Source: Bog-756 sp963829235
GTDB taxonomy: Bacteria; Actinomycetota; Acidimicrobiia; Acidimicrobiales; RAAP-2
Assembly (NCBI GenBank): GCA_963829235.1
Contig: CAWHIF010000006.1
Location: forward strand, 248,001-312,000
DNA: 64,000 bases
Direction: 5' to 3'
Position 1 is the first letter of the stretch, and each line of letters opens with the position of its first letter. The position numbers and the translations under genes are program-made. The notes below the pieces were generated by a model. That model worked only from the letters and a program-made list of their open reading frames with translations, ran no database searches and was not told the DNA's origin. Shown piece by piece: positions 33,623 through 41,369 of the stretch.

Positions 33623-34789
33623 CTAGTGGATGGTGAGCTCCGAGCGGTAGACCCGGGCCGGGCCGAGCTCGACGATCGACGTGGCCAATGCGTCGAAGAC
33701 GCCGGCCACCTCACCGTCCGGTTCGGCCACGACCACCGGTATCCCCTTGTCGCCCCCTTCACGCAGAGCCGACACCAACGGCACCTGGGCGAGGAGCGGA
33801 ACGCCGAGCTCGCCGGCCAGTTGCTGGCCTCCACCGGCACCGAACAGCTCGTACCGGGTGGCGTCGTCACCGGTGAACCAGCTCATGTTCTCGATGACAC
33901 CGCGTACCGTGAGCTTGAGCTTGCGGGCCGCATAGGCCGAGCGTTGGGCCACCCGCTCGGCCGCCGGTTGTGGCGTGGTCACCACGTAGACCTCGGTCTT
34001 CGTCAGGTACTGCCCGAGCGAGAGGGTGACGTCACCGGTACCGGGAGGCATGTCGATGAGCAGGTAGTCGGGCTCCCCCCAGTAGGCGTCAACCAAGAAC
34101 TGTTCGAGGGCCTTGTGAAGCATGGGGCCGCGCCAGATCACCGGGGTGTCGTCGGGGACGAAGTACCCCATCGACAGGCAGCGGACGCCGTTGGCGGTGG
34201 GTGGCACGACCAGATCACCGATGATCAGCGGATCCGAGTGCACCCCGAGCATCCCCGGAACCGAGAATCCATAGACGTCCGCGTCGAGGATCCCGACGTC
34301 ATGGCCCATCCGTGCCAATGCGACGGCCAGGTTGACCGTGACCGACGATTTTCCGACGCCGCCCTTGCCCGAGGAGATGCCGAGGATGCGCGTCTTCGAA
34401 CGCGGGAGCATGAACCGGTTGGGACGACCTTCCTCGTGTCCGAGCTGGCCGCCGCCACCATGACCGTGGTCGTGTCCCTCGGGAGCGCCGCCTTCCACCG
34501 GCTCGCCCCGGAGCAACATACGGAGACGGGCACGCGGCCCCTCGTCCATGAGTGCCCGTCCCACCGTCACCTCGGTGACACCGGCGAGCCGCCCAACCGC
34601 GTCACGGACACGGTCCGTCAACTCGTCGACCTGGGGGTAGTGGGCCACCGGGAGTGCGATCTCCACCGTCACCTTCTTGCGCTTCACCTGCACCTGACCC
34701 ACCATGCCCAACTCCCCCAGCGGACGTCGCAATTCGGGATCGACCACTGCGGCCACGGCCTCTGTGACCTGGGACTCGTCAGTGGGCAT
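33623..34789 (-). CDS. mrp: Mrp/NBP35-family iron-sulfur carrier ATPase
   Basis: A 388-residue protein delivering or assembling Fe-S clusters. An N-terminal MIP18/DUF59 domain (1-85) is joined by a His/Gly-rich linker (GHDHGHGGGGQLGH) to the deviant P-loop ATPase: SSGKGGVGKSSVTVNLA, DADVYGFSVPGML and LLIDMPPGTGDV. The CPxC motif after ENMSWF is missing, replaced by TGDD. AGAGGA lies just before ATG 34789. It diverges, with 47 bases between, from a SufR-like regulator and a cysteine desulfurase, making a small Fe-S locus. Confidence 0.93.
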   Translation of the reverse strand: MPTDESQVTEAVAAVVDPELRRPLGELGMVGQVQVKRKKVTVEIALPVAHYPQVDELTDRVRDAVGRLAGVTEVTVGRALMDEGPRARLRMLLRGEPVEGGAPEGHDHGHGGGGQLGHEEGRPNRFMLPRSKTRILGISSGKGGVGKSSVTVNLAVALARMGHDVGILDADVYGFSVPGMLGVHSDPLIIGDLVVPPTANGVRCLSMGYFVPDDTPVIWRGPMLHKALEQFLVDAYWGEPDYLLIDMPPGTGDVTLSLGQYLTKTEVYVVTTPQPAAERVAQRSAYAARKLKLTVRGVIENMSWFTGDDATRYELFGAGGGQQLAGELGVPLLAQVPLVSALREGGDKGIPVVVAEPDGEVAGVFDALATSIVELGPARVYRSELTIH

Positions 34790-34823
34790 GAAGGATCCTC
34801 TCGGGGGATTTCGCCATCACCGG

Positions 34824-34829
34824 TAGACT
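34824..34829 (+). promoter_or_regulatory. -10 box TAGACT of a leaderless promoter
   Basis: TAGACT ends 7 bases before the GTG of the SufR-like gene, in the short divergent region shared with mrp. A repressor bound here could act on both genes. Confidence 0.5.
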
Positions 34830-34836
34830 AGGGGAC

Positions 34837-35622
34837 GTGCCACCGGCCTCGGACAGCGTCACTCACCTGGCAGAACCGGGACCCGACGCATCGGAGCAGA
34901 AGTCGGACCCGTCGGAGTCGGACAGCCATTTTTCCGCGGCGGTAACCGCGGTCACCGCCGCTTTCGGGGACCCCACCCGGCGGGAGATCTACCTCTTCGT
35001 CCGCTCGAACCCGGGCACCACATCCTCGGAGGTCGCCACCCGCTTCTCGCTCCACCCCAATGTGGCCCGCCACCATCTCGAGCGGCTGGCCACCGGCGGC
35101 TACGTCGAGGTGACCATGGAGCGCTCGGCCGGCAACGGGGCCGGCCGACCCTCGAAGCGCTTCCGGGCCATCGGCAACGATCCCACCCTCGACCTGCTGA
35201 CCCGCCGCGACGACCTGTTGGTCCTGTTGCTGCAAGAGGCGCTCCAGCTCCTCGGACCGGTCGCCGCCGAGGGCATGGCCGAGCGGGTCGGCGAGGAGTA
35301 CGGTCGCACCCTTGCCGGTCAGATGTCGCCCGGTGACAGTCAGCGCTCGCTGCGCACGGCCATGCACGCCATCGCCGACACGCTGACCGCACACGGGTTC
35401 GCCGCTCACGCCGAAGACCAGGGGGCCCTGACCGCGGTGGTGGCTGACAACTGCCCCTTCGGCAACGCGGCCTCGCAGTACCCGGTCCTCTGCGCAGTGG
35501 ACCGGGGCATGGTCAAGGGTCTGCTGGCCGGCCTGTGCGGTGGAGACGCCGGCGGCACCGTGCCTGTGGTGTTGTCGTCTTCCCGTGCCCGTGGGGACGA
35601 CGCCTGCGCTGCAGTGGTCTGA
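34837..35622 (+). CDS. SufR-like winged-helix regulator with C-terminal cysteines
   Basis: A 261-residue regulator. An ArsR-type winged helix (about 35-105; FGDPTRREIYLFVRS, SSEVATRFSLHPNVARHHLERL) is followed by a helical region and a Cys-bearing C-terminus: Cys206-X12-Cys219-X14-Cys234, with another at Cys257. This spacing resembles the [4Fe-4S] ligands of SufR, the repressor of the suf operon. Placement between mrp and a cysteine desulfurase supports a role in Fe-S homeostasis. No sufBCD genes are in the window, so SufR itself is not claimed. Confidence 0.82.
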   Translation: MPPASDSVTHLAEPGPDASEQKSDPSESDSHFSAAVTAVTAAFGDPTRREIYLFVRSNPGTTSSEVATRFSLHPNVARHHLERLATGGYVEVTMERSAGNGAGRPSKRFRAIGNDPTLDLLTRRDDLLVLLLQEALQLLGPVAAEGMAERVGEEYGRTLAGQMSPGDSQRSLRTAMHAIADTLTAHGFAAHAEDQGALTAVVADNCPFGNAASQYPVLCAVDRGMVKGLLAGLCGGDAGGTVPVVLSSSRARGDDACAAVV

Positions 35623-35637
35623 CCGGCGAGCCAGGCG

Positions 35638-36783
35638 TTGGCCCGTCACTATCTCGATCACGCATCGACCACCCCGCTCCGTCCGGAAGCCCGCGCCGCC
35701 ATGGCCGACTGGGCGGAATCGGGCGTCACCGCAGACCCAGGTCGCGTGCACCACGAGGGCCGCTTGGTGCGGGCGAGGCTCGAGGAGGCCAGGGAGCAGG
35801 TGGCCGCTTTCTTGCAGGTCCGTCCCCGCCAAGTGGTGTTCACCTCGGGAGGGACCGAAGCCGTCAACACGGCCGTATGGGGCGCCACCAGGGCCGACCC
35901 GGGTCCCGTGGCCTGCTCGGACGTCGAGCATTCGGCGGCGCGGGACGCGTCGAGACGATCGGCTCCTGTGGTTCCCATCGCCGTCGACGGCCGCGGTCGG
36001 ATCGAGCCCGGTGCCGTCGAGGAGTCGATCCGGCAGTCTCTCGACCTGTACGGCCGGAATCCCGCCCTGGTCCACTGCCAGTGGGCCAACCATGAGGTCG
36101 GGACCGTCCAGCCGGTGGCCGAGGTCGTCGAGCGGTGCGCCGGCCTCGGCATCCGCACCCACGTCGACGCAGTGGCGGCGGCCGGGCACATCCCTGTCGA
36201 CATCAGCCGGCTCGGCGCCGACCTGGTGTCGATCTCCTCGCACAAGCTCGGGGGACCGGCCGGCATCGGTGCCCTCGTCGTTCGGCGCGGGCTCCGGCTC
36301 GAACCGTTCATGGTCGGAGGGGAACAGGAGCGGGCCCGAAGGGCAGGACTGGAGCACGTCGTCGGGGCCATCGGCTTCGGCGCCGCGGCCGCCGCGTTGA
36401 CCGGGCCGGAGATGCTCACCGACGAGCAGGCGAGCGCCCGGCGCAGGACCGACCGCGTACAGAGGGCAGCCCGGGAGACGTCGGGTGTGCACCTGTACGG
36501 GGATCCGGTCCACCGCCTGCCGCACATCGTCTGCCTGGGGGTCGACGGGGTCGAAGCCGAACCGGTTCTGCTCGGGCTCGACCAGTCCGGTGTCGCCGTC
36601 CACTCCGGATCATCGTGCTCGTCGGAGGCCCTCGAGCCATCGCCGGTGCTCGAAGCCATGGGCGTCGACGGCGAGCGGTCCCTCCGCATCTCGGTGGGCT
36701 GGTCGACCACCGACACGGACGTCGACGCATTCGTGACGGCGTTCCCCCGGGTCGTCGACGGGTTGCGGGCATTACGAAGCTGA
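35638..36783 (+). CDS. Cysteine desulfurase (NifS/IscS type)
   Basis: A PLP enzyme of 381 residues that releases sulfur from cysteine for Fe-S clusters and tRNA thiolation. The N-terminal LDHASTTPLRPEA, the PLP Lys in SSHKLGGPAGIGA and the persulfide Cys in HSGSSCSSE are present; the DxxH-type QWANHEVGTVQP loop is typical. The start is TTG 35638, which places MARHYLDHAST where the family begins. It follows the SufR-like gene by 15 bases. The region after its stop is a hexamer repeat. Confidence 0.93.
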   Translation: MARHYLDHASTTPLRPEARAAMADWAESGVTADPGRVHHEGRLVRARLEEAREQVAAFLQVRPRQVVFTSGGTEAVNTAVWGATRADPGPVACSDVEHSAARDASRRSAPVVPIAVDGRGRIEPGAVEESIRQSLDLYGRNPALVHCQWANHEVGTVQPVAEVVERCAGLGIRTHVDAVAAAGHIPVDISRLGADLVSISSHKLGGPAGIGALVVRRGLRLEPFMVGGEQERARRAGLEHVVGAIGFGAAAAALTGPEMLTDEQASARRRTDRVQRAARETSGVHLYGDPVHRLPHIVCLGVDGVEAEPVLLGLDQSGVAVHSGSSCSSEALEPSPVLEAMGVDGERSLRISVGWSTTDTDVDAFVTAFPRVVDGLRALRS

Positions 36784-36872
36784 TCGGCATCGGCAGCCGG
36801 CATCGGCATCGGCATCGGCAGCCGGCATCGGCAGCCGGCATCGGCACCGGCACCGGCACCGGCACCAGGCGG
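36784..36872. repeat. Hexamer tandem repeat after the cysteine desulfurase gene
   Basis: From just after the stop codon, hexamers GGCATC, GGCAGCC-type variants and GGCACC follow one another for about 85 bases. The next gene's promoter begins immediately after. No coding signal. Confidence 0.85.
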
Positions 36873-36878
36873 TAGCTT
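36873..36878 (+). promoter_or_regulatory. -10 box TAGCTT of a leaderless promoter
   Basis: TAGCTT ends 6 bases before the GTG of the quinone-oxidoreductase-like gene; no ribosome site is present. Confidence 0.5.
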
Positions 36879-36884
36879 CTGGCC

Positions 36885-37856
36885 GTGCGCGCCATCGTCT
36901 GCAGGGAACTGGGCCCCCTCGAGACCCTGGTCCTCGAAGAACGGGATCCGCCAGTGCCCGGCGAGGGCCAGGTGGTGGTGGACGTGCGGGCCGCAGGCGT
37001 GAATTTCGTCGACGGGCTCATCTGCCAGGGCCGGTACCAGATCAAACCACCGGTGCCTTTCGTCCCCGGAAGCGAGATTGCCGGGGTGGTGGTCGACGTG
37101 GGATCCGGGGTCACTGGGATCGACCGCGGTGACAGGGTCATCGCCTTCACCGGTTTCGGCGGGTTCGCCGAACAGGTGGCGGTGCCGGCGCTCTCGCTGG
37201 TGCCGATGCCGAGCACCATCGATTTCGACCAGGCCGCGGCCCTCATCCAGAGTTACTGCACCGTGCTGTTCGCCCTGACCAGGCGGACCACGCTCGCTCC
37301 GGGAGAGTGGGTGCTCGTCCTCGGGGCCGGGGGAGGCGTCGGATTGGCGGCGACCGACGTCGCCACCGCGCTGGGTGGCCGGGTCATCGCCGCCGCCTCC
37401 ACCCTGGACAAGCTCGGGGCGGCACTTTCCATGGGGGCCGAGGAGACCATCGCCTACGAGGACGAAGACCTCAAGGTGCGGGCCCGGGAGATCTCGGGCG
37501 GCGGCGTCGACGTGGTCATCGATTCGGTAGGCGGCCACCACAGTGAGAACGCCCTCCGGGCCACCCGGCACCTGGGACGGTTCTGCGTGATCGGGTTCGC
37601 CTCCGGCCCCATCGCGTCGATCCCCCTCAACCAGGTACTGCTCAACAACCGGACCGTGGTTGGAGTCGACTGGGGTGGATGGACCTTCAAGGACCCGTCC
37701 GGCAATCGGGAGCTCATCGACGAGCTGATGGATCTGGTCGGGAGGGGGCGGCTCCATCCCACCAGGCCGGCGACCTACCGGCTCGACGATGCAGCCCGCG
37801 TGATGTCCGGGCTCGTCGATCGGTCCATCGGCGGCAAGACGGTGCTGGTTCCCTGA
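36885..37856 (+). CDS. Zinc-independent MDR oxidoreductase (NADPH:quinone reductase-like)
   Basis: A 323-residue medium-chain dehydrogenase. The N-terminal GroES-like domain has GVNFVDGLICQGRYQ and PFVPGSEIAGVVVDVG, and the Rossmann domain has VLVLGAGGGVGLAATDVA for NADPH. The zinc-ligand cysteines of alcohol dehydrogenases are absent, which puts it with QOR/zeta-crystallin enzymes. Substrate unknown. A short leader with no ribosome site suggests leaderless translation. Confidence 0.92.
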   Translation: MRAIVCRELGPLETLVLEERDPPVPGEGQVVVDVRAAGVNFVDGLICQGRYQIKPPVPFVPGSEIAGVVVDVGSGVTGIDRGDRVIAFTGFGGFAEQVAVPALSLVPMPSTIDFDQAAALIQSYCTVLFALTRRTTLAPGEWVLVLGAGGGVGLAATDVATALGGRVIAAASTLDKLGAALSMGAEETIAYEDEDLKVRAREISGGGVDVVIDSVGGHHSENALRATRHLGRFCVIGFASGPIASIPLNQVLLNNRTVVGVDWGGWTFKDPSGNRELIDELMDLVGRGRLHPTRPATYRLDDAARVMSGLVDRSIGGKTVLVP

Positions 37857-37891
37857 ACGGGCATGGCGGCCGGCACGTCCGCCGGGATCAT

Positions 37892-38761
37892 CTACCCGAT
37901 CATCGGTCGGATGCGGTCCTGGAGGAACGCGATGACCGCAGAGGAGAAGGCGTCGTTGCGGTCCCCTGCGATCATGTGGGCCGCGCCGTCGACACCCACG
38001 GCCGTGGCCCCTGGGATCTGGGACAACAGATCGTCCACCCCCTCTTGGGTGACGACGTCGCTCAGGAGCCCGTGCACCAACAAGGTGGGCACAGCGATGT
38101 TGCTGGTGGCCACATCGAGCAGGCCGGCCAGGCGGTCCGGCACCACCTCGGTCCGCCCGTGGCCGATGACCCGCGGGTCCCAGTGCCAGTACCAGCGATC
38201 CCCGCGCTGGCGAAGCACCTTCATGAGGCCACGGGGGTTCACCGGCCTGGTCCGTTGCGGTGTGTAGGCGGCGATGGCGGCAGCTGCGTCCTCCAGCGAG
38301 TCGAACCCGTCCACGCCCGACAGCATGAACGTCTTGATCCGTTCGATGCCGAGCGGGTTGGTCTTCGGCGTGATGTCCACGAGGACCAGTCCGCACGAGA
38401 CCGTCCGGTCACTCGTCCCCTCGGCCAGCATGGCCGACATCCCACCGAGCGACGCCCCCACCAGCACGGGCGGCCTCCCAAGTTGGTCGGCGACCGCGAC
38501 GCAGTCAGCGCAGAAGGCGGTGAAGGAGTAGTCGCCGTTGGCGGCCCACTCGCTGTCCCCGTGACCCCGAAGATCGAGGGTCACCGTCCGCCAACCCTGG
38601 GCGGCCACCTTGTCGGCCGTCGATCCCCAGGCGTGTCGGGTCTGTCCGCCTCCGTGGAGGAAGAGCACCGGACAGCCGTCCGGCTCCCCCCGGACATCGG
38701 CGGCCAGTTTCAACCCCTCGAAGCCTTCGAAGACGACCCGCTCGGTATCCATGACCACCAT
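37892..38761 (-). CDS. Alpha/beta-hydrolase
   Basis: A hydrolase of about 289 residues. The oxyanion HGGGQTRHAW, the nucleophile elbow VGASLGGMSAM with its Ser and the late catalytic His in DGAAHMIAGDR are in the usual order; an Asp in LLSDVVTQ completes the triad. DLRGHGDSEW is a common epoxide-hydrolase/haloperoxidase-like block. Substrate unknown. ATG 38761 is used; a GTG two codons upstream is possible. Convergent with the oxidoreductase gene. Confidence 0.9.
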   Translation of the reverse strand: MVVMDTERVVFEGFEGLKLAADVRGEPDGCPVLFLHGGGQTRHAWGSTADKVAAQGWRTVTLDLRGHGDSEWAANGDYSFTAFCADCVAVADQLGRPPVLVGASLGGMSAMLAEGTSDRTVSCGLVLVDITPKTNPLGIERIKTFMLSGVDGFDSLEDAAAAIAAYTPQRTRPVNPRGLMKVLRQRGDRWYWHWDPRVIGHGRTEVVPDRLAGLLDVATSNIAVPTLLVHGLLSDVVTQEGVDDLLSQIPGATAVGVDGAAHMIAGDRNDAFSSAVIAFLQDRIRPMIG

Positions 38762-38849
38762 CGTCACACAGGTGGGTACCTTCGGGTGACGTCCGGTCCG
38801 GGGTCATCTGGTTCCGGCGGCGTGACCGACCCAACGGCGTCAGATCAGA

Positions 38850-39713
38850 TCACGTGTTGGTCTCGTCCGTGGGGACGATGTCCGAGCCCGGCAGCGCGGG
38901 GGCGCCGTGCGGTGAGCCCTGTTCGGGGTAGGTCGCGTCGAGCGTGTAGGAGGTCATGGAGAGGGATCCATAGGCGCATCCGTCCACCAGGACGTCGGTG
39001 GCCGAGGGCGCCGCTGCGGCCAGGCCGGCCAGATACAGGAGCGGGATGAAGTGGTCCGGCGTGGGCACCGCGTCGCCGAAATCGGAGTGGTCACGCAGGG
39101 CGATCACGTCTGCCGGCGATGCCGTCATGTACCCCCGGGCCGCGTCGTCGAAGCGGTTGGCCCAACCCAGACCCTCGTCGGGCATACCCCAGTCGACGCG
39201 GCGGAGGTTGTGGACGATGTTTCCGCTGGCGATGATCAGGATGCCCCGCTGGCGGAGCGGTGCCAGCTTCACGCCGAGCTCGAGGTGGTATTCGAACGAC
39301 CGTTCGGCATTGATGGCGAGTTGGACGACGGGGATATCGGCATCGGGGAAGGCGTGGACGAGCACCGACCAGGTGCCGTGATCGATGCCCCAACTGTCGT
39401 GGTCGAGGCCTACCCATGTCGGCTTGACGGCTTCCGCCACCTCCTCGGCCACTGCGGGAGCGCCGGGTGCGGGGTACTCCACGGCGAACAACTCGTCAGG
39501 GAACCCATAGAAATCGTGGATCGTCTTCGGTCGGAGCATGGCCGTGACTGCGGTCGCATTGATATACCAGTGGGCCGAGACGGCGAGGATGGCCCGCGGC
39601 CGCGGGACGCTGGCGCCGAACGATCGCCATGCCTCGGTATACCCGTTGTGGTCGAGGGCGTTCATCGGATTCCCGTGCCCGAGAAACGCTGCCGGCATCA
39701 ATCCGTCTGCCAT
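38850..39713 (-). CDS. LigB-type extradiol dioxygenase (YgiD/4,5-DOPA dioxygenase-like)
   Basis: A 287-residue ring-cleaving dioxygenase or relative. Metal ligands appear as AAFLGHGNPMNAL (first His), SAHWY (second His), GIDHGTW and ASGNIVHNLRRVDW. YgiD of E. coli cleaves DOPA with iron or zinc; many homologues act on unknown catechols. ATG 39713 (MADGLMPAAF) is preferred; another ATG lies five codons later. It diverges from a PNPOx-like gene. Confidence 0.9.
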   Translation of the reverse strand: MADGLMPAAFLGHGNPMNALDHNGYTEAWRSFGASVPRPRAILAVSAHWYINATAVTAMLRPKTIHDFYGFPDELFAVEYPAPGAPAVAEEVAEAVKPTWVGLDHDSWGIDHGTWSVLVHAFPDADIPVVQLAINAERSFEYHLELGVKLAPLRQRGILIIASGNIVHNLRRVDWGMPDEGLGWANRFDDAARGYMTASPADVIALRDHSDFGDAVPTPDHFIPLLYLAGLAAAAPSATDVLVDGCAYGSLSMTSYTLDATYPEQGSPHGAPALPGSDIVPTDETNT

Positions 39714-39852
39714 CGGTCGATCATCCCCCAACACTCGCTCCACGGCAATCGCACCGGGGAGCGGCCGTCGGCCCGGAGATGCAACACTCGGCCCGAGAAT
39801 CTGGACGCCGCCCATCTGACGCCAGGGAACCGACGAGCGATGACGAGGAATT

Positions 39853-40353
39853 GTGGACGAGACCGACAGTGACATCAGGGCGCTCCAGGATCTCCTGGAC
39901 CGAAGCATCGGTCGTGCCGGGTCACATCTCCAAGAGGTGCTCACGCCGGAACGGAGGCTCGACGCCGCGGATCTGTGCGCCCGACTCACCGGAATGCGGT
40001 TACTCGCCCTCGCCACCGTGACGTCGGACAATCGTCCGCTCGTCGGACCCGTCGACGGCATCTTCTACCGAGGTTCGTTCCACTTCGGCTCGGCACCGGA
40101 CTCGGTACGCGTCCGGCACATCCGTCACCGACCGCAGGTCAGCGCGACCCACGTTCCCGGGGAGGAGCTCGCGGTGACGGTCCACGGCCGGGCCACCGTG
40201 CTCGACATGCGGGCCCCGTCCAGCGCGGGCCTGCGGCAGGTCGTCCTCGACATCTACACGCCCCGATTCGGTCCGGCGTGGGAGGTGTTCCTCGACGCCA
40301 ACGTCTACGTCCGGATCGACGCCGACCGCATCTTCACCTTTCACCTGGACTGA
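39853..40353 (+). CDS. Pyridoxamine 5'-phosphate oxidase-like flavin-binding protein
   Basis: A 166-residue split-barrel protein. The core strand pattern MRLLALATVTSDNRPLVGPVDG in part and RIRHRPQVSATHVPGE matches FMN- or F420-binding members of the PNPOx-like superfamily, which are abundant in Actinobacteria. It is probably not the vitamin B6 enzyme itself. GTG 39853 follows GAGGAA at a short distance. The gene's last codons (CAC CTG GAC TGA) are the first unit of the repeat that follows. Confidence 0.85.
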   Translation: MDETDSDIRALQDLLDRSIGRAGSHLQEVLTPERRLDAADLCARLTGMRLLALATVTSDNRPLVGPVDGIFYRGSFHFGSAPDSVRVRHIRHRPQVSATHVPGEELAVTVHGRATVLDMRAPSSAGLRQVVLDIYTPRFGPAWEVFLDANVYVRIDADRIFTFHLD

Positions 40354-40460
40354 CAGGCCCCACCTGGACCGGGGCGCCCTGGACTGGGGCCCACCTGGAC
40401 TGACAGGCCCCACCTGGACGGAGACCCACCCGGACGGACCCTCCCCACCTGGACTGACGC
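40342..40460. repeat. Degenerate repeat beginning at the PNPOx-like stop codon
   Basis: Six imperfect copies of a unit starting CACCTGGACTGA run from the last four codons of the gene into the intergenic region. The first unit supplies His-Leu-Asp-stop of the protein; at least two later copies keep the TGA. Confidence 0.8.
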
Positions 40461-40500
40461 ACCGGTGGCGGGCCGCGGGTTGAAGGTCGATGGACCGGGG

Positions 40501-40506
40501 TAGTTT
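40501..40506 (+). promoter_or_regulatory. -10 box TAGTTT
   Basis: TAGTTT ends 9 bases before ATG 40516. The intervening GAAGCGGAG could serve as a weak ribosome site in a very short leader. Confidence 0.4.
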
Positions 40507-40515
40507 GAAGCGGAG

Positions 40516-41316
40516 ATGCCGACGCTCACGTGGCTGAACCAACACAAGCTCTTCGTCCTCGGCGCAGGGGTGGCCGTCCTCATCGTCGCCGTCGCCGTCG
40601 GATTCTGGTTCTTCATCCTGCGGGACAACGCCACCCCGGTGAACCTGCGCCAGGCCCTGCGGCTCTATCGCCAGGACCAGCAGACCGGAAAGCTCACGGA
40701 TGCGTCAGAGCTCCCACCTCCAGGGGTCTACCGGTACCGCACGACGGGTGACGAGCAACTGAGTTTCGGGGGGATCAAGCGCCTCTTTCCGGCGGCCACC
40801 AACATGATCGTGACCGAGAACGGGTGCGCCACCGAAAAATGGGAGCCGTTCGAGCAGCACATGGAGGGCATGGTGGAATGTCCTCTCCGTGCGGGCGCCT
40901 ACGGCATCACCACCACCCTCTCCTACGAGCAGATCGCCGGTACCCAGACCACCGACGTCATCCACTGTCCGTCCGACACCTACCTGGTGCCACCCGACCC
41001 GCACGCCGGCGAGCGGTGGCACACCGTCTGCCACTCGACGGGCCTGAACGTCGACTGGTCCGGTGTGGTGATCGGGAATTCGTCGGTGAACGTCGGCGGA
41101 CGCGCCGTTCCCGCCATCCACACGCGCCTGACGTTGACCTTCTCCGGAGCTGAGTCGGGGACGAATCCGAACGACTACTGGATCTCGGCCAAGGACGGTC
41201 TCATCCTCTCCCAGCGCGAGACGGTCGACGTCTCGCAACAGGCGGGACCGCTCGGATCGGTGCGGTACAGCGAGCAGATGGCGATCAGGATCGCCTCGCC
41301 AACGCCCGTCCGCTGA
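40516..41316 (+). CDS. Membrane-anchored extracytoplasmic protein of unknown function
   Basis: A 266-residue protein with one hydrophobic segment at residues 13-36 after a short N-terminus, so most of it should lie outside the membrane. No domain is recognised. Five cysteines are visible (in NGCATEK, MVECPL, VIHCPSD and TVCHST, with spacing that could allow two disulfides) and a YRYRTTGDEQLSFGGIKRLFP segment. It is not a lipoprotein, as no lipobox is seen. The stop codon is part of a short repeat that forms a strong hairpin. Confidence 0.75.
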   Translation: MPTLTWLNQHKLFVLGAGVAVLIVAVAVGFWFFILRDNATPVNLRQALRLYRQDQQTGKLTDASELPPPGVYRYRTTGDEQLSFGGIKRLFPAATNMIVTENGCATEKWEPFEQHMEGMVECPLRAGAYGITTTLSYEQIAGTQTTDVIHCPSDTYLVPPDPHAGERWHTVCHSTGLNVDWSGVVIGNSSVNVGGRAVPAIHTRLTLTFSGAESGTNPNDYWISAKDGLILSQRETVDVSQQAGPLGSVRYSEQMAIRIASPTPVR

Positions 41317-41320
41317 TCAC

Positions 41321-41349
41321 ACCACCGGTCCGCTGACCGGACCGGTGGT
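41321..41349. terminator. Perfect 12-bp hairpin between convergent genes
   Basis: ACCACCGGTCCG-CTGAC-CGGACCGGTGGT is a perfect 12-bp stem with a 5-base loop, 5 bases after the rightward stop and 20 bases from the leftward stop. It can act on both transcripts. No U-tract follows. Confidence 0.55.
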
Positions 41350-41369
41350 CGCGTGACCGCACCGCCGGA

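Noticed and set aside
34837..35622. Assignment of the regulator as SufR proper
   Set aside because: The fourth cysteine spacing differs and no suf genes follow, so only SufR-like is claimed.
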